Part shown: positions 1-8,423 of the stretch, one piece after another
Layout: each line of letters begins with the position of its first letter
Position numbering within the stretch: the first letter of the stretch is position 1
Source: Oceanicaulis sp. BBD 1991-10
GTDB taxonomy: Bacteria > Pseudomonadota > Alphaproteobacteria > Caulobacterales > Maricaulaceae
Length of the DNA: 64,000 nucleotides
Assembly (NCBI GenBank): GCA_001657295.1
Contig: LYSW01000005.1
Coordinates: forward strand, 1-64,000
Direction of reading: 5' to 3'
Position numbers and translations under genes: made by a program
The notes under the pieces: model-generated
Seen by the model: the letters and a program-made list of their open reading frames with translations, nothing else
The model's database searches: none
Told to the model about the DNA's origin: nothing

Positions 1-48
1 CTCTCCGTCGGCTCAGACGACACCGCCCCCGAAAGCAGGCGGGACAAT

Positions 49-969
49 ATGCAGGACCAAGAAACGCCCATGACCCATCACCCGCCTCCTGGTTTCACCT
101 GGCCCAACGGCGCCAAGCTGGCCTTCTCCCTTGTGGTCAATGTGGAGGAGGGCGCGGAGAAGAATATCCGCGACGGCGACAAAGGGCCCGAACCCGTCGA
201 TGAACTCAAGGCGACCCCGGCCAAAGCGCCCATCCGCGTGCATGGCAATGAGACGAATTACCAGTATGGGATTAATCGCGGGGCGCCGCGCATCCTCAAG
301 CTTCTGGACCGCTACGACATGCCGGCGACCTGGACCGCATGCTCGCTGGCCTTAGAGCGTGCGCCCTGGATCGCCAAGGCTTTGATGGCGCGCGGCGACG
401 AGCCTTGCTGCCATGGCTATCGCTGGAAATTCACGGCCTTCATGGATGAAGGCCGTGAGCGCGAATTCATCCGCATGGGCGCCGACAGCATCGAGAAGAC
501 CTGCGGGCGCCGGCCGGCGGGCTGGCTGTCGCGCTACCTGCATTCCGACCTCACGCGCGGTCTTCTGATCGAAGAAGGCTTCTCCTACCACATGGACGAT
601 TATTCCGACGATTTTCCCTATTGGGATGTCGTCGATCTGCCGGGGGGCGGACGCAAACCGATCATCATTCTGCCCTACGCCATCGACTCCAACGATATGA
701 AGTTCTGGCTCGATCCCGGTTTCACCGCGGAGAATTGGGTGACCTACGCCAAAGACACGTTCGACTGGCTGCTGGCGGAGGCGGAAGAAGACGGCGCCCG
801 CATGATGAGCCTGGGGCTGCATCTGCGCATTATCGGCCGTCCCGGGCGCATCGGCGCCCTGCAGCAAGTGCTTGAATATGTTAAATCAAAGCCCGGCGTG
901 TGGTGCGCCACGCGCGAGCAGATCGCCGAGGCGTTTGCTGCGGCCGCGCCGGCGCCGCAAATCGACTGA
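49..969 (+). CDS. Polysaccharide deacetylase family protein, PuuE (allantoinase)-like
   Basis: A 306-residue NodB-fold protein. The segment FSLVVNVEEGAEKN (about 26-39) and the later CCHGYRW motif (about 119-125) match the PuuE branch, where an EEG motif replaces the usual TFDDG metal-binding motif. PuuE-type enzymes hydrolyse the amide ring of allantoin, but many relatives have unknown substrates. There is no signal peptide, so it should be cytoplasmic. The first ATG (49) is preceded by AGGCGGG at good spacing; a second ATG at 70 has poorer spacing. It is followed by a VOC lipoprotein and a membrane protein on the same strand. No urate or allantoin genes are seen here, so the substrate is open. 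Family confidence is high, reaction confidence low. Confidence 0.8.
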   Translation: MQDQETPMTHHPPPGFTWPNGAKLAFSLVVNVEEGAEKNIRDGDKGPEPVDELKATPAKAPIRVHGNETNYQYGINRGAPRILKLLDRYDMPATWTACSLALERAPWIAKALMARGDEPCCHGYRWKFTAFMDEGREREFIRMGADSIEKTCGRRPAGWLSRYLHSDLTRGLLIEEGFSYHMDDYSDDFPYWDVVDLPGGGRKPIIILPYAIDSNDMKFWLDPGFTAENWVTYAKDTFDWLLAEAEEDGARMMSLGLHLRIIGRPGRIGALQQVLEYVKSKPGVWCATREQIAEAFAAAAPAPQID

Positions 970-1024
970 TCGAGAAAAAATGCTGCGCAGCATCGACGCG
1001 CAGCAAAAGGGGAGGATGAGCCCG

Positions 1025-1606
1025 ATGAAACGCCTGATCTTAATCGCTGCGATGGCTGTCAGCCCGCTTCTGGCCGGCTGCCTGGTGGTTCACGAAACCA
1101 CCCGCGCGCCGTCCGCCGCGCCTGCCGCGCCCTTTGCCGAGCGCGGGCCGATCGATTTGCGCCGAACCACCTTGCTGGTGCGCGATATGGACGATTCGCT
1201 CGCCTTTTACGAAGGCGCGCTGGGGCTGGAGAAATATTATGATCAGATGATCACCAGCCGGGACGGCGGCTCCCAGTCCCATCTCGTGTTATTGCGCGCC
1301 AACGATCCTAATATCGGCGTGCTCGGCCTGTGGGAGCTGTCCGACGCCGACTATGCGCCGCCGCCGGACTTCACCAGCGCGCTGGTCCCGGGCGAAATCG
1401 TCCTCCTGTTCAACACCACCGAGTTGGACGCCGTGTTCGCCGCCGCCGCCGCGAGCCCTGGCGTGACCGTGCTGTCGGAGCCGACCTATCGGGAGTATCC
1501 GGGCGACGGCGTCACCTATGAGGTGATGGTCTCCATGCTGCGCGATCCGGACGGCCATATCGTGGAGCTGAATAATCGCCTCAGCCCGCCGATCGAGTGG
1601 GACTAG
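1025..1606 (+). CDS. VOC (glyoxalase-fold) domain lipoprotein
   Basis: 193 residues. The N-terminus (MKRLILIAAMAVSPLLAGC) is a lipoprotein signal with lipobox LAGC and acceptor Cys19, so the protein is probably anchored in the outer membrane facing the periplasm. Residues about 45-190 form one vicinal-oxygen-chelate domain: it opens LRRTTLLVRDMDDSLAFYEG and ends RDPDGHIVELNN, the typical start and end strands. An exported VOC domain is unusual, since most are cytoplasmic metal-dependent isomerases, dioxygenases or resistance proteins. The start at 1025 was chosen because GGGGAGG sits 9 bases upstream; an ATG at 1016 abuts the ribosome site and lacks spacing. It lies 55 bp after the deacetylase gene, possibly co-transcribed. 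Substrate unknown. Confidence 0.8.
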   Translation: MKRLILIAAMAVSPLLAGCLVVHETTRAPSAAPAAPFAERGPIDLRRTTLLVRDMDDSLAFYEGALGLEKYYDQMITSRDGGSQSHLVLLRANDPNIGVLGLWELSDADYAPPPDFTSALVPGEIVLLFNTTELDAVFAAAAASPGVTVLSEPTYREYPGDGVTYEVMVSMLRDPDGHIVELNNRLSPPIEWD

Positions 1607-1680
1607 CGCACAGCGGCGCGCACCGGCCGCGGTGACCGCCGCCGCCCGCGACACCGCGTCGCCGCCTCCTGTTCGGCATG

Positions 1681-1710
1681 CGGTTTTAAATGGTATACCA
1701 TTTAAAACCG
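1681..1710. promoter_or_regulatory. Perfect 30-bp palindrome, probable operator (GntR-like core)
   Basis: Both 15-base halves match exactly, from CGGTTTTAAATGGTA at the left to its complement at the right, with core ATGGTATACCAT. No T-tract follows, so it is not a normal terminator. It ends 42 bp before the ATG at 1753. Cores of the form TGGTATACCA are typical of FCD-type GntR repressor sites; that assignment is inference. No GntR gene lies in the window. Confidence 0.7.
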
Positions 1711-1752
1711 GGAAGGGCCTCCGCTCAGGGTGAGAGGCTAGGGGAGGCGCGC

Positions 1753-2445
1753 ATGGTCGAGTTCTGGTTCACGCATGAATTAGCCATTCTAAGATGGCTG
1801 CACATCCTGGCCATGGTCTACTGGCTGGGCGGGGAATGGGGCGTGTTTCAGACCAGCTATAAGGTCGTGAACCCCAAGCTCTCCTTTGAAGAGCGCATGC
1901 GCCATATGGACACCGCCTACCGCATCGACATCCTGGCGCGCACCGGCATCATCACGCTTTTGCCGCTGGGCCTTCACATGGGCTATCTGTGGGGCGTGCA
2001 GCCGCTCGGCGGCGGCTGGCTGATCGCCATGTGGCTCATCTGGGTTGCGTGGATGGCGGTCACCTGGGGCGCCTTCATGACCCGCGGCCAGCCGATCTGG
2101 CATATCCTGTCCGGCATTGAAGACTGGTCGCGCTATATCCTGATCCCCACCCTGATCATCACCGGTCTGACCTCGCTGTTCGGCATGGGGCCGTTTGAAG
2201 CGGGCGCAGGCAGCAGCTGGTACGCCGCCAAGGTTCTGACCTATGGCGTCGCGCTGATCATCGGGGTGATTTTGCGGCTCGTGATGCATGAATGGCAAAG
2301 CAAGTTCCGCATCCTCGCCGAAGGGCCGAACGCGCCGGTCGAAGCCGCGTTGAAACGGTCGATCAATATCGGCCGGGGCGTGGCCTATTTATACTGGGTG
2401 CTGATTTCGATGACCTGCTTCTTCGCCAGCGTGAAGCCGTTCTAG
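1753..2445 (+). CDS. Integral membrane protein of unknown function
   Basis: 230 residues with about five or six hydrophobic membrane segments (near 10-28, 68-85, 90-112, 130-150, 165-188 and 205-225). The first contains HILAMVYWLGGEWGVFQTSY, with a His and acidic residue of the kind seen in CopD or PuuD-like haem or copper membrane proteins. An EWGVF motif, several conserved-looking His (HILAM, LHMG, MHEWQ) and Arg-Asp loops are visible, but I do not recognise a named family. The start at 1753 follows GGGGAGG; an upstream in-frame ATG at 1690 lies inside the palindrome at 1681-1710 and is unlikely to be used. A link to the PuuE-like gene upstream (PuuD is a membrane urate oxidase) is tempting, but the length and motifs do not prove it. 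Confidence 0.7.
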   Translation: MVEFWFTHELAILRWLHILAMVYWLGGEWGVFQTSYKVVNPKLSFEERMRHMDTAYRIDILARTGIITLLPLGLHMGYLWGVQPLGGGWLIAMWLIWVAWMAVTWGAFMTRGQPIWHILSGIEDWSRYILIPTLIITGLTSLFGMGPFEAGAGSSWYAAKVLTYGVALIIGVILRLVMHEWQSKFRILAEGPNAPVEAALKRSINIGRGVAYLYWVLISMTCFFASVKPF

Positions 2446-2572
2446 GCGAGCCCGCCTGTGGCGCTTTCGAAGGGCCCGCTTACGCGCGCCGCTCGCGACG
2501 AGGTCGCAATGACGCCGCGCCGGCCGTCCCGATCCCGGGCGGGCTGAGGGCCGTCATGCCTGACGCGATCGG

Positions 2573-3496
2573 CTAGCGCACCGGCTCCACGGTCACGGTG
2601 ATCAGGTCGGCATAGGATCCCGCCCGCGCCGCACCGACATCGCCGATGACCACGTCGAACACCAGCTCCTCCGCGGCGCCGGAGGCCAATGGATCGCGCA
2701 GGGCGAGCACGGGCGATGTTAAATCCAGGCCGTCCCCGTCCAGGCGGGCGGAATAAGCGATGCGGTCGCTCGGCGCGCCGGACCCGCCCCGGCGCACCAG
2801 CTGGCCCAGATTCTCGCTCTCCAGGCTGATCCGATAGGCCGCATTGGAGCGCACGCGCACCACGATGGCGCGGGACTCGCCGGTCTCCAGCTCGCCGAAA
2901 TCGACCACGTCATAACTGCGGCCGGCCGAGAAGCTGAGGCCCGGCTGGCGGGCGAGATTGACCTCGGCGCGGCTGGCGACGGCGGCCCGCAGGCTCAGGC
3001 CGCGTTCATCGGTCAGTCGCCCGCCGCCGCGGCGGTCGAACAGACGGGCGGTGATCCGCTCGGAATACACGCCGGCCGGAACCGTCTGGCCCGCCGGCAT
3101 GGAGAGCCGGACCAAAATCTCGCGTTCGGTCTCGTCCCGCTCGAACCGGAAATTCACCCGGTCGCGATTGCGGGCGCCGTCCCCGATCAGCGCCCCGGCC
3201 TCATCCAGCAGCTCATAGCGCAGCCGACCGCCCTGCGGGCCGGACATGAAGCGCTCGCCGCCGCCGGCGAGGTCCGATGTGAAGCTCAGGAAGGCCCGGC
3301 AGCGCTGGCGGCCCGTGCCCCGGCTGACGCGTACCGAAAAGACCTCGTCGACGCTGTCATCGCCGAAGCTGGCATAGTCCGCCGTGCGCGGTTCGATCAG
3401 CTGGTCGAACCGCAGGCCCTCGCAGCGGTCTTGGGCCAGCGCCGCTCCTGCGGCGCCAAGAAACAGCGCGATAGCGGCGATGAGACGGGCGGTCAT
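2573..3496 (-). CDS. Chaperone-usher pilus tip/adhesin-like subunit (spore coat U type)
   Basis: 307 residues with a signal peptide (MTARLIAAIALFLGAAGAALA, cut before QDRCEG). Two beta-rich halves follow, about 25-165 and 165-307. The second carries the YDVVDFGELETGES pattern typical of spore-coat-U/CsuE-like subunits. It is the last gene of the pilus operon, and its ATG overlaps the usher stop (ATGA), showing tight coupling. The position after the usher and the two-domain size match CsuE-like tip subunits of archaic pili, which carry the adhesive surface. What it binds cannot be read from the sequence. Confidence 0.72.
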   Translation of the reverse strand: MTARLIAAIALFLGAAGAALAQDRCEGLRFDQLIEPRTADYASFGDDSVDEVFSVRVSRGTGRQRCRAFLSFTSDLAGGGERFMSGPQGGRLRYELLDEAGALIGDGARNRDRVNFRFERDETEREILVRLSMPAGQTVPAGVYSERITARLFDRRGGGRLTDERGLSLRAAVASRAEVNLARQPGLSFSAGRSYDVVDFGELETGESRAIVVRVRSNAAYRISLESENLGQLVRRGGSGAPSDRIAYSARLDGDGLDLTSPVLALRDPLASGAAEELVFDVVIGDVGAARAGSYADLITVTVEPVR

Positions 3497-6123
3497 GAGC
3501 GTACCTCGGCATAGGGTTGAAGCGTCAGCGTTCCGGCCTGCACCAGACCGGCGGCGTCTTCCGGCACGGTGAATTCGGCCGCATAGGGCTGGTCCAAGCG
3601 TATCACGACCCGCCAGCGGCCGGCGCGCAGGCCCGCCGCCACGAAGCGGCCGCTGCGATTTGTGAAGATCTGAACCGGGCCGGTCCGCTCATCTGGGACG
3701 ACCGGCGCGACCAGGGCGCCCGCCAGCGCCACCGGCTCGCCGGTGGGCAGGCGGATGGCGCCCATGGCGGTCGTCGCGGCGTCGGACCCGACAGTGAAGG
3801 CGTAGCCGGAAAAGACCGGCGGGAAGACCTCGAACTCGCCGCGGCCCAGATCATAGCCGGGCGGCAAATCATCGATGTCATACTCAATCAGACGCGTGCG
3901 ATAGCTGGACAGGTCGGGCAAGAGCGCCGGGCCCAGGGCGCCGGCGCGTGCGCGCGCCTCGCCGCCGGGGCCCTCCAGCCTCAGGGCGCGGTCGCCCAGA
4001 TTGGAGTGGCGGCCGATGATTGCGAAGCTTTCGCCCACCGGCCGGCCCACCGCCCAGCGCCCGTTCGCAGCGGCGATCGCGAAGGCGAAGCTGGCGCGCG
4101 AGCGTTGTTCGGTCAGATCGGAGTCCGGGCCGGAATAATTCAACTCATGACGGACCTCCGCCTCAAAGCGGTTGCCGACATAACCCGCTTCGCCGGTGAC
4201 TGCGGAGGCGCCGGGGCGGGTCTCATAGGCGGCGGTCCATCCCAGCGAGCCGGGACGCGGACGGGCGGGCTGAATGAGCTCGGCGACGGTGGCGCGCGTC
4301 AGGCTGTCATAGCGGGTGCGGACGAAACGGCCGCGTCCCAGACGCGCCGACAATGAGAAAAAGGCGCCCAGACGGGTGTCGTCCTCGTCAAACGCGCGGT
4401 CCGCGGTCAGGCTGATCAGCGCTGTGACCGGCCCCAGCGGGCGCGAGAGCGTGGCGTTGACCCCCCAGCTGTCCGGGCGCCCGGCGCGGCCGAATTCATA
4501 GCGTCCGCCGGCGGAGGCGTAGATCCGGCCCGGAAGCGGCGCGGACAGGCGGGCGGAGGCCGATCCGGCGATTTCATTGACCGCCAGGGGTTCGCCCAGG
4601 CGGGCGAAGCCTTGGCCGATATAATCGCCGGCGATGTCGAAGCGCAGCTCCTCCAGGCCGATGAGCTGCTCCAGCCGGATTTCATAGGCCGCCTCCAGCG
4701 CGCCGTCCCAACTGCCTGTTTCCGATCGCGAGGCCGCGCCATGGGCTTCCAGCGCGCCGCCCAGGCCTGCGAAGACGAAGCCGCCGCCAAGCTGGTGGAC
4801 GTCGCCGTCGCTCTGGCCGTCCAGCGCTGCAGTGACCCGGTCGGTCAAACCGAAGCGATGCTGGAAGCTGGCGTTCAGGCGCTCGAAGTCATACTCGGTT
4901 CGCCCGCCGACCCGCTGAAAGGGAAAGCCGACAGCGTAGCCGAATTCCGACAGGCCGGGCGCCAGGAGAGCCTTGTCGGAAAAGGCGGTGAAGCTGAGCC
5001 GTTCAATGCGGCCGGAATCATCTTCAATCCGAATCTCGATATCGTTGGCGCCGTCGAAAAAGGCGAAGTCGCGCACATCATAACGCCCGGCCCGAAGACG
5101 CAAGGTGCGCAGCAAGGCGCCGTTGAGGAAAACCTGCACCAGGCTGGTGCGCTCCAGAATGAATACATAGCGCCCGCCCGGCTGAACCAGCCGCGCGGGG
5201 GCGAGATCGTCATATTCGCGGGACACCGACAGGCCCAGAAGCGGCACGCCGCCCTGGAAAGGCGCGGGCAGAAAGCGGACATCGCCCAATTCCGCCCGGA
5301 ACAAGGTCTCGCGATTGTCGGCGATCAGGTAGACATCGCCGCGCCGCCATTCATTGACGACGGCGTCCTCCAGCCAGAAGCCTGATCCGACCAGGGCGGG
5401 ACCGCGCGGCCCGAACGGGCGCGCGGCGCCGTTCAGGTCGAGCCGTGACGGCGCCCGGCCGGTCAAGCCGAACTCGCTTTCATGCACATAGGCGCTGGAG
5501 AGCCTGACATTGAGGAAGGCGGAGCGACCCGCCGGCGGGTCCGGCTGGCGCGACTCCAAATCGTTACGGCGCAAAGAAATGCTGAGCGCACGCAGCTGAT
5601 CGGCTGGAAGCGTCACCGACACCGCCGCCGACCGGTTGTCGAACCGGATCGGCAGGCCCGTCAGCGCCGCAAGATCGGCGATCGGCACATAATCCTGGCG
5701 CGGCGGCAGGGCGTCTTCGGGCTCCAGCCCGGCTTCGCCCAGAATCGACCCGACCACGGACGAATCCTCAGCGCGCGGGCCGATCCGGGAAAGAGCCCGT
5801 CCAATCCGGCCGCTTTCACCCCGGCGGCGGGCGATTTCGTCGTCCAGACCCTGCAGGGCCTCCTCCGACACCGCGTCCGACAGGGCGCGCCGAAGCGTCG
5901 TCAGGGAAATCTCAAGGGCGCCGGGCTGGGACATGTCCACCGGCGCGACGCCGGCGTCTAATCCATTGACGAGGATCGGCAATTCGATGAGCAGGCGCGG
6001 CGGTTCCGACGCCTCCTGGGCCCTCGCCGGCGCGCAGCAAAGCGCTCCGGCCATGGCCAGGATCGCCAGCAGGAATGGCTGGAAAAAGGTGGGACCCGTC
6101 CCGAGGTCGCGCCGGCGCTCCAT
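3493..6123 (-). CDS. Outer membrane usher, FimD/CsuD type
   Basis: 876 residues from the ATG at 6123, which has AGAGGGGGG just upstream. An earlier ATG at 6234 would add a non-signal-like extension. After a signal peptide ending near APARA the protein shows the usher layout: an N-terminal chaperone-binding domain, a long beta-barrel with alternating aromatic strands, and C-terminal plug-like domains (PTGEPVALAGALVAPV...RSGRFVAAGLRAGRW). Ushers form the outer-membrane pore that recruits chaperone-subunit complexes and orders them into a pilus. Its neighbours are a chaperone upstream and a tip subunit downstream, as in csu-type archaic systems. Confidence 0.9.
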   Translation of the reverse strand: MERRRDLGTGPTFFQPFLLAILAMAGALCCAPARAQEASEPPRLLIELPILVNGLDAGVAPVDMSQPGALEISLTTLRRALSDAVSEEALQGLDDEIARRRGESGRIGRALSRIGPRAEDSSVVGSILGEAGLEPEDALPPRQDYVPIADLAALTGLPIRFDNRSAAVSVTLPADQLRALSISLRRNDLESRQPDPPAGRSAFLNVRLSSAYVHESEFGLTGRAPSRLDLNGAARPFGPRGPALVGSGFWLEDAVVNEWRRGDVYLIADNRETLFRAELGDVRFLPAPFQGGVPLLGLSVSREYDDLAPARLVQPGGRYVFILERTSLVQVFLNGALLRTLRLRAGRYDVRDFAFFDGANDIEIRIEDDSGRIERLSFTAFSDKALLAPGLSEFGYAVGFPFQRVGGRTEYDFERLNASFQHRFGLTDRVTAALDGQSDGDVHQLGGGFVFAGLGGALEAHGAASRSETGSWDGALEAAYEIRLEQLIGLEELRFDIAGDYIGQGFARLGEPLAVNEIAGSASARLSAPLPGRIYASAGGRYEFGRAGRPDSWGVNATLSRPLGPVTALISLTADRAFDEDDTRLGAFFSLSARLGRGRFVRTRYDSLTRATVAELIQPARPRPGSLGWTAAYETRPGASAVTGEAGYVGNRFEAEVRHELNYSGPDSDLTEQRSRASFAFAIAAANGRWAVGRPVGESFAIIGRHSNLGDRALRLEGPGGEARARAGALGPALLPDLSSYRTRLIEYDIDDLPPGYDLGRGEFEVFPPVFSGYAFTVGSDAATTAMGAIRLPTGEPVALAGALVAPVVPDERTGPVQIFTNRSGRFVAAGLRAGRWRVVIRLDQPYAAEFTVPEDAAGLVQAGTLTLQPYAEVRS

Positions 6124-6256
6124 CGCCCCCCTCTGACGATAAGTGTGCCGCGCTGACACTATCAGGACGAGCCCCGGACCGACAGACGCAAAGCGCGTGC
6201 AAGTTCGCTGCGGCTTTTGCATCTGCCGGTCCAACCGGGTCCAGCCCCGGTCAGTT

Positions 6257-6979
6257 TCAGCTCTGAGACGGCAGGCTGGCGGTCAGCCCGCCGGCCGGAA
6301 ATCCTTCGGGCAGGGCGATGCGCACTTCGCGCACGGCGCCCGCCGCGATCAGCGTATTGCCCATGGCTTCGGCCAATGCATCGCCGGTGTATTCAAACGA
6401 GCGATCGCCATGGGCGATCACCAGCCCGCGATCACCCAGATAGCTATGCCGGTCGCCGGTGTTCTCGACCCGCACCACTGCGACGCCGCCGTCTTGGCGG
6501 GCGGAAGCGATATTCAGGTCCGCGCTCGCGCCCTGAGGGGCCACGTGAACGGCTGCGCCGAAATTGAACAGGAACTGCACGCCAGAGCCGTCTTCCTGGT
6601 CGGGCGTGAAATCAACCGGCAGCTGTTCGATCATCACGATGAAGTCGCGGCTTCGCTCAACCGCGCCGCCGACCCATTCCACGCGCACGACCTGGGTTTC
6701 GCCCGGCGGCACGATGGCTTGCGGCGGAAAGATCAGGAGCGGCGAGGCGGCCGGCGAGGTTTCCCGTTCGCCCGTTTCCGAGATCGACCAGTCCAGCGCG
6801 AAGGCTTCAAAGGTCAGCGGGCGGTCCGTGGTGTTCTCCACCCGGATTTGCCCGGCGCGGTCGCGGCCCTGATCGGTGAGCTCGATCAGCAGCGGCGTCA
6901 CCCTGTAAGCGTCGGCCGCGGCGGCCAGGAGACCGACGCCGGCGGCGGCGATGGCGGTGAATTTCAATGGTTGGAACAT
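6257..6979 (-). CDS. Periplasmic pilus assembly chaperone, PapD/CsuC-like
   Basis: 240 residues with a signal peptide cut near AAADA. Two Ig-like domains are visible. The first begins YRVTPLLIELTDQGRDRAGQIRV and includes the PPQAIVPPGETQVVRV loop typical of pilus chaperones; the second begins near residue 120. The chaperone donates a beta-strand to each unfolded subunit in the periplasm and hands it to the usher. It lies between the pilin gene (117 bp away, with a strong hairpin between) and the usher gene (133 bp away). The start is the first ATG; the signal peptide supports it. Confidence 0.9.
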   Translation of the reverse strand: MFQPLKFTAIAAAGVGLLAAAADAYRVTPLLIELTDQGRDRAGQIRVENTTDRPLTFEAFALDWSISETGERETSPAASPLLIFPPQAIVPPGETQVVRVEWVGGAVERSRDFIVMIEQLPVDFTPDQEDGSGVQFLFNFGAAVHVAPQGASADLNIASARQDGGVAVVRVENTGDRHSYLGDRGLVIAHGDRSFEYTGDALAEAMGNTLIAAGAVREVRIALPEGFPAGGLTASLPSQS

Positions 6980-7040
6980 GGTGTTTGAGCCCCCACAGCC
7001 CTGCTTGAAGCGCGTTTTCCCCGGTGAGTGTAGCGCGTTT

Positions 7041-7080
7041 GGGCCGGAACGCCTTGGGGAGGAGGCTGGCGTTCCGGCCC
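7041..7080 (-). terminator. Hairpin after the pilin gene, no T-tract (attenuator or mRNA stabiliser)
   Basis: A perfect 13-bp inverted repeat, GGGCCGGAACGCC at 7041-7053 and its complement at 7068-7080, with a 14-base loop, starts 16 bases after the pilin stop. On the minus strand it is followed by AAACGCG, not by T residues. Such hairpins between a major pilin and its assembly genes usually raise pilin mRNA relative to the downstream genes. Confidence 0.6.
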
Positions 7081-7096
7081 ATCTCGCGGCCGTCGC

Positions 7097-7576
7097 TTAC
7101 GGGAGGATCGAGACGGTCACGGTATCGCGGTAGTCGTCGGCCGGCGGGTTGTACGGGTTCAAGTTGGTCGAGATCGCAAAAGAGCGCGACTGGGTCCCGT
7201 TGACCGGCCAGTTATTCACCAGCATCGGAAGCGCCTGGGCGCCGCCGCCGGCTCCGTTGACCTGACCCAGATACGGGATCTCATATCCGGTGTTGTCGCC
7301 TTTCAAATTCGAGCCGTTGGCCGAGGCGAATTCGATCGTGCGCGTGCCGCCCTGGCCGTTGCACACCAGGCTCACCGAGGCGGTGGTCAGCGAAGCGACC
7401 GGCTGGGACAGATCAATGCCTGTGCAGCGGTCCGGCGCGCCGCAATAATGCTCGACCGAGCAGGTCAGCGGCACGGTGCCGTTCAATTCAAATGAGGTGG
7501 ATTGCTGAGCCTGCGCGGCGCCGGCGAAGCCGGTCAGAGCGATGGCCGAAGCGGCGATCTGGATCAAGGTTTTCAT
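7097..7576 (-). CDS. Major pilin-like subunit, spore coat U domain
   Basis: 159 residues. The signal peptide is MKTLIQIAASAIALTGFAG with cleavage near AQAQ. The mature part (QSTSFELNGTVPLTCSVEHY onward) is a single beta-sandwich with Cys residues in the first strands and the C-terminal strand YRDTVTVSILP, as in spore-coat-U/CsuA-type subunits. It is the first gene of the pilus operon, as expected for the main fibre subunit. The ATG at 7576 has AGGGG about 9 bases upstream; earlier in-frame starts lack a ribosome site and would bury the signal peptide. Polymerisation presumably uses donor-strand exchange. Confidence 0.78.
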   Translation of the reverse strand: MKTLIQIAASAIALTGFAGAAQAQQSTSFELNGTVPLTCSVEHYCGAPDRCTGIDLSQPVASLTTASVSLVCNGQGGTRTIEFASANGSNLKGDNTGYEIPYLGQVNGAGGGAQALPMLVNNWPVNGTQSRSFAISTNLNPYNPPADDYRDTVTVSILP

Positions 7577-7641
7577 GGTGTCAGCCCCTGTTGGTTTAGC
7601 CCTGCGGCCCCGGCCTCCCGGATCCGCCATGGTTGACACCT

Positions 7642-7668
7642 TGCAAATCGTCTGGGGCGCGATTTGCA
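7642..7668. promoter_or_regulatory. Inverted repeat in the pilus operon promoter region
   Basis: TGCAAATCG (7642-7650) and CGATTTGCA (7660-7668) form perfect 9-base arms with a 9-base spacer, 65 bp upstream of the pilin ATG. The half-site TGCAAAT also appears in the Fur-like boxes near 11260, but there the spacing is much closer. It may bind an operon regulator, or form a leader hairpin if transcription starts upstream. Confidence 0.45.
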
Positions 7669-7811
7669 CTCGATTAAGGTTTTATCGCCGCAAAAAAGGC
7701 CGTTCCGCCCCAATGCGCGCTGAATGGGGCGCAAAGCTGACCGCGCCGTTCAGATCGCGTTCAGGCTCGCGGCGAAGATGGGGCGAGACGCCGTTTCGAG
7801 GCCGGCGTCGC

Positions 7812-8360
7812 TCAGGACCGGTAGGGCGTCATCTCGATCAGCTCGAGCGTATAGGCGGTGTCGCCCAGCTCATTGTCATGGCGCTGGGTGCGCATGACGC
7901 CCTCCACAAAGACCGGGTCCCACAGGCCCTGGACCTGGATCGGTTCCTGCGTCGTGACGAAGACCAGCTGATTGGGCGGGGGCGGGGGCACGTGGATGCA
8001 GGCGCCGACATACGGCACCAGCAGGAAGCGGCTAATCTCGCGTGATCCGGTGAAATCAAACGGCAGCACATAGCCGCCGATGCGCACACGTCTGCCGTCC
8101 AGCTCCTCAACAACCTCGAAGGTCTGGATCTGCGGCATGCGATCGGCGCCGAAATGGTCAAAGCCCTGCTGCATCGCCTGCAGCTGCATCAGCTGGTTGA
8201 TGCGCTCGGCTTCGCCCTCCGGCAGAAGGTCCGCCCAGGCCAGATCGAGATAGGCGGGCGTCGCCTGGGCCTCGTCTGAAGCTGCGGCGCCGGACAGGGC
8301 GAGGCCCGGCGCAATCGAGGCGGCGGCGAGCGCGAAAGCGGTGATGAGAATACGGATCAT
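7812..8360 (-). CDS. DUF3299 family periplasmic protein, zinc-operon member
   Basis: 182 residues with a signal peptide (cut near the ALSGAAAS stretch). The family core is clear: GGYVLPFDF, then FLLVPYVGACIHVPPPPPNQ with one Cys and one His in a proline-rich loop. DUF3299 proteins often sit beside zinc or other metal uptake genes; their biochemical role is unknown, and metal binding through the CxH loop is plausible. Here it is the third gene after a ZIP permease and a ZrgA-type His-rich protein, 63 bp from the latter. The start is the only ATG giving a proper signal peptide. Confidence 0.85.
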   Translation of the reverse strand: MIRILITAFALAAASIAPGLALSGAAASDEAQATPAYLDLAWADLLPEGEAERINQLMQLQAMQQGFDHFGADRMPQIQTFEVVEELDGRRVRIGGYVLPFDFTGSREISRFLLVPYVGACIHVPPPPPNQLVFVTTQEPIQVQGLWDPVFVEGVMRTQRHDNELGDTAYTLELIEMTPYRS

Positions 8361-8423
8361 GGCCGGAAAATGCGCATTCCAGCCGGAAGGATCAAGATAT
8401 CAGGCGGTAAAGCCCCAGCATCT

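Noticed and set aside
1681-1710. Rho-independent terminator
   Set aside because: There is no T-run after the palindrome and the stem is AT-rich in the centre; an operator is more likely.
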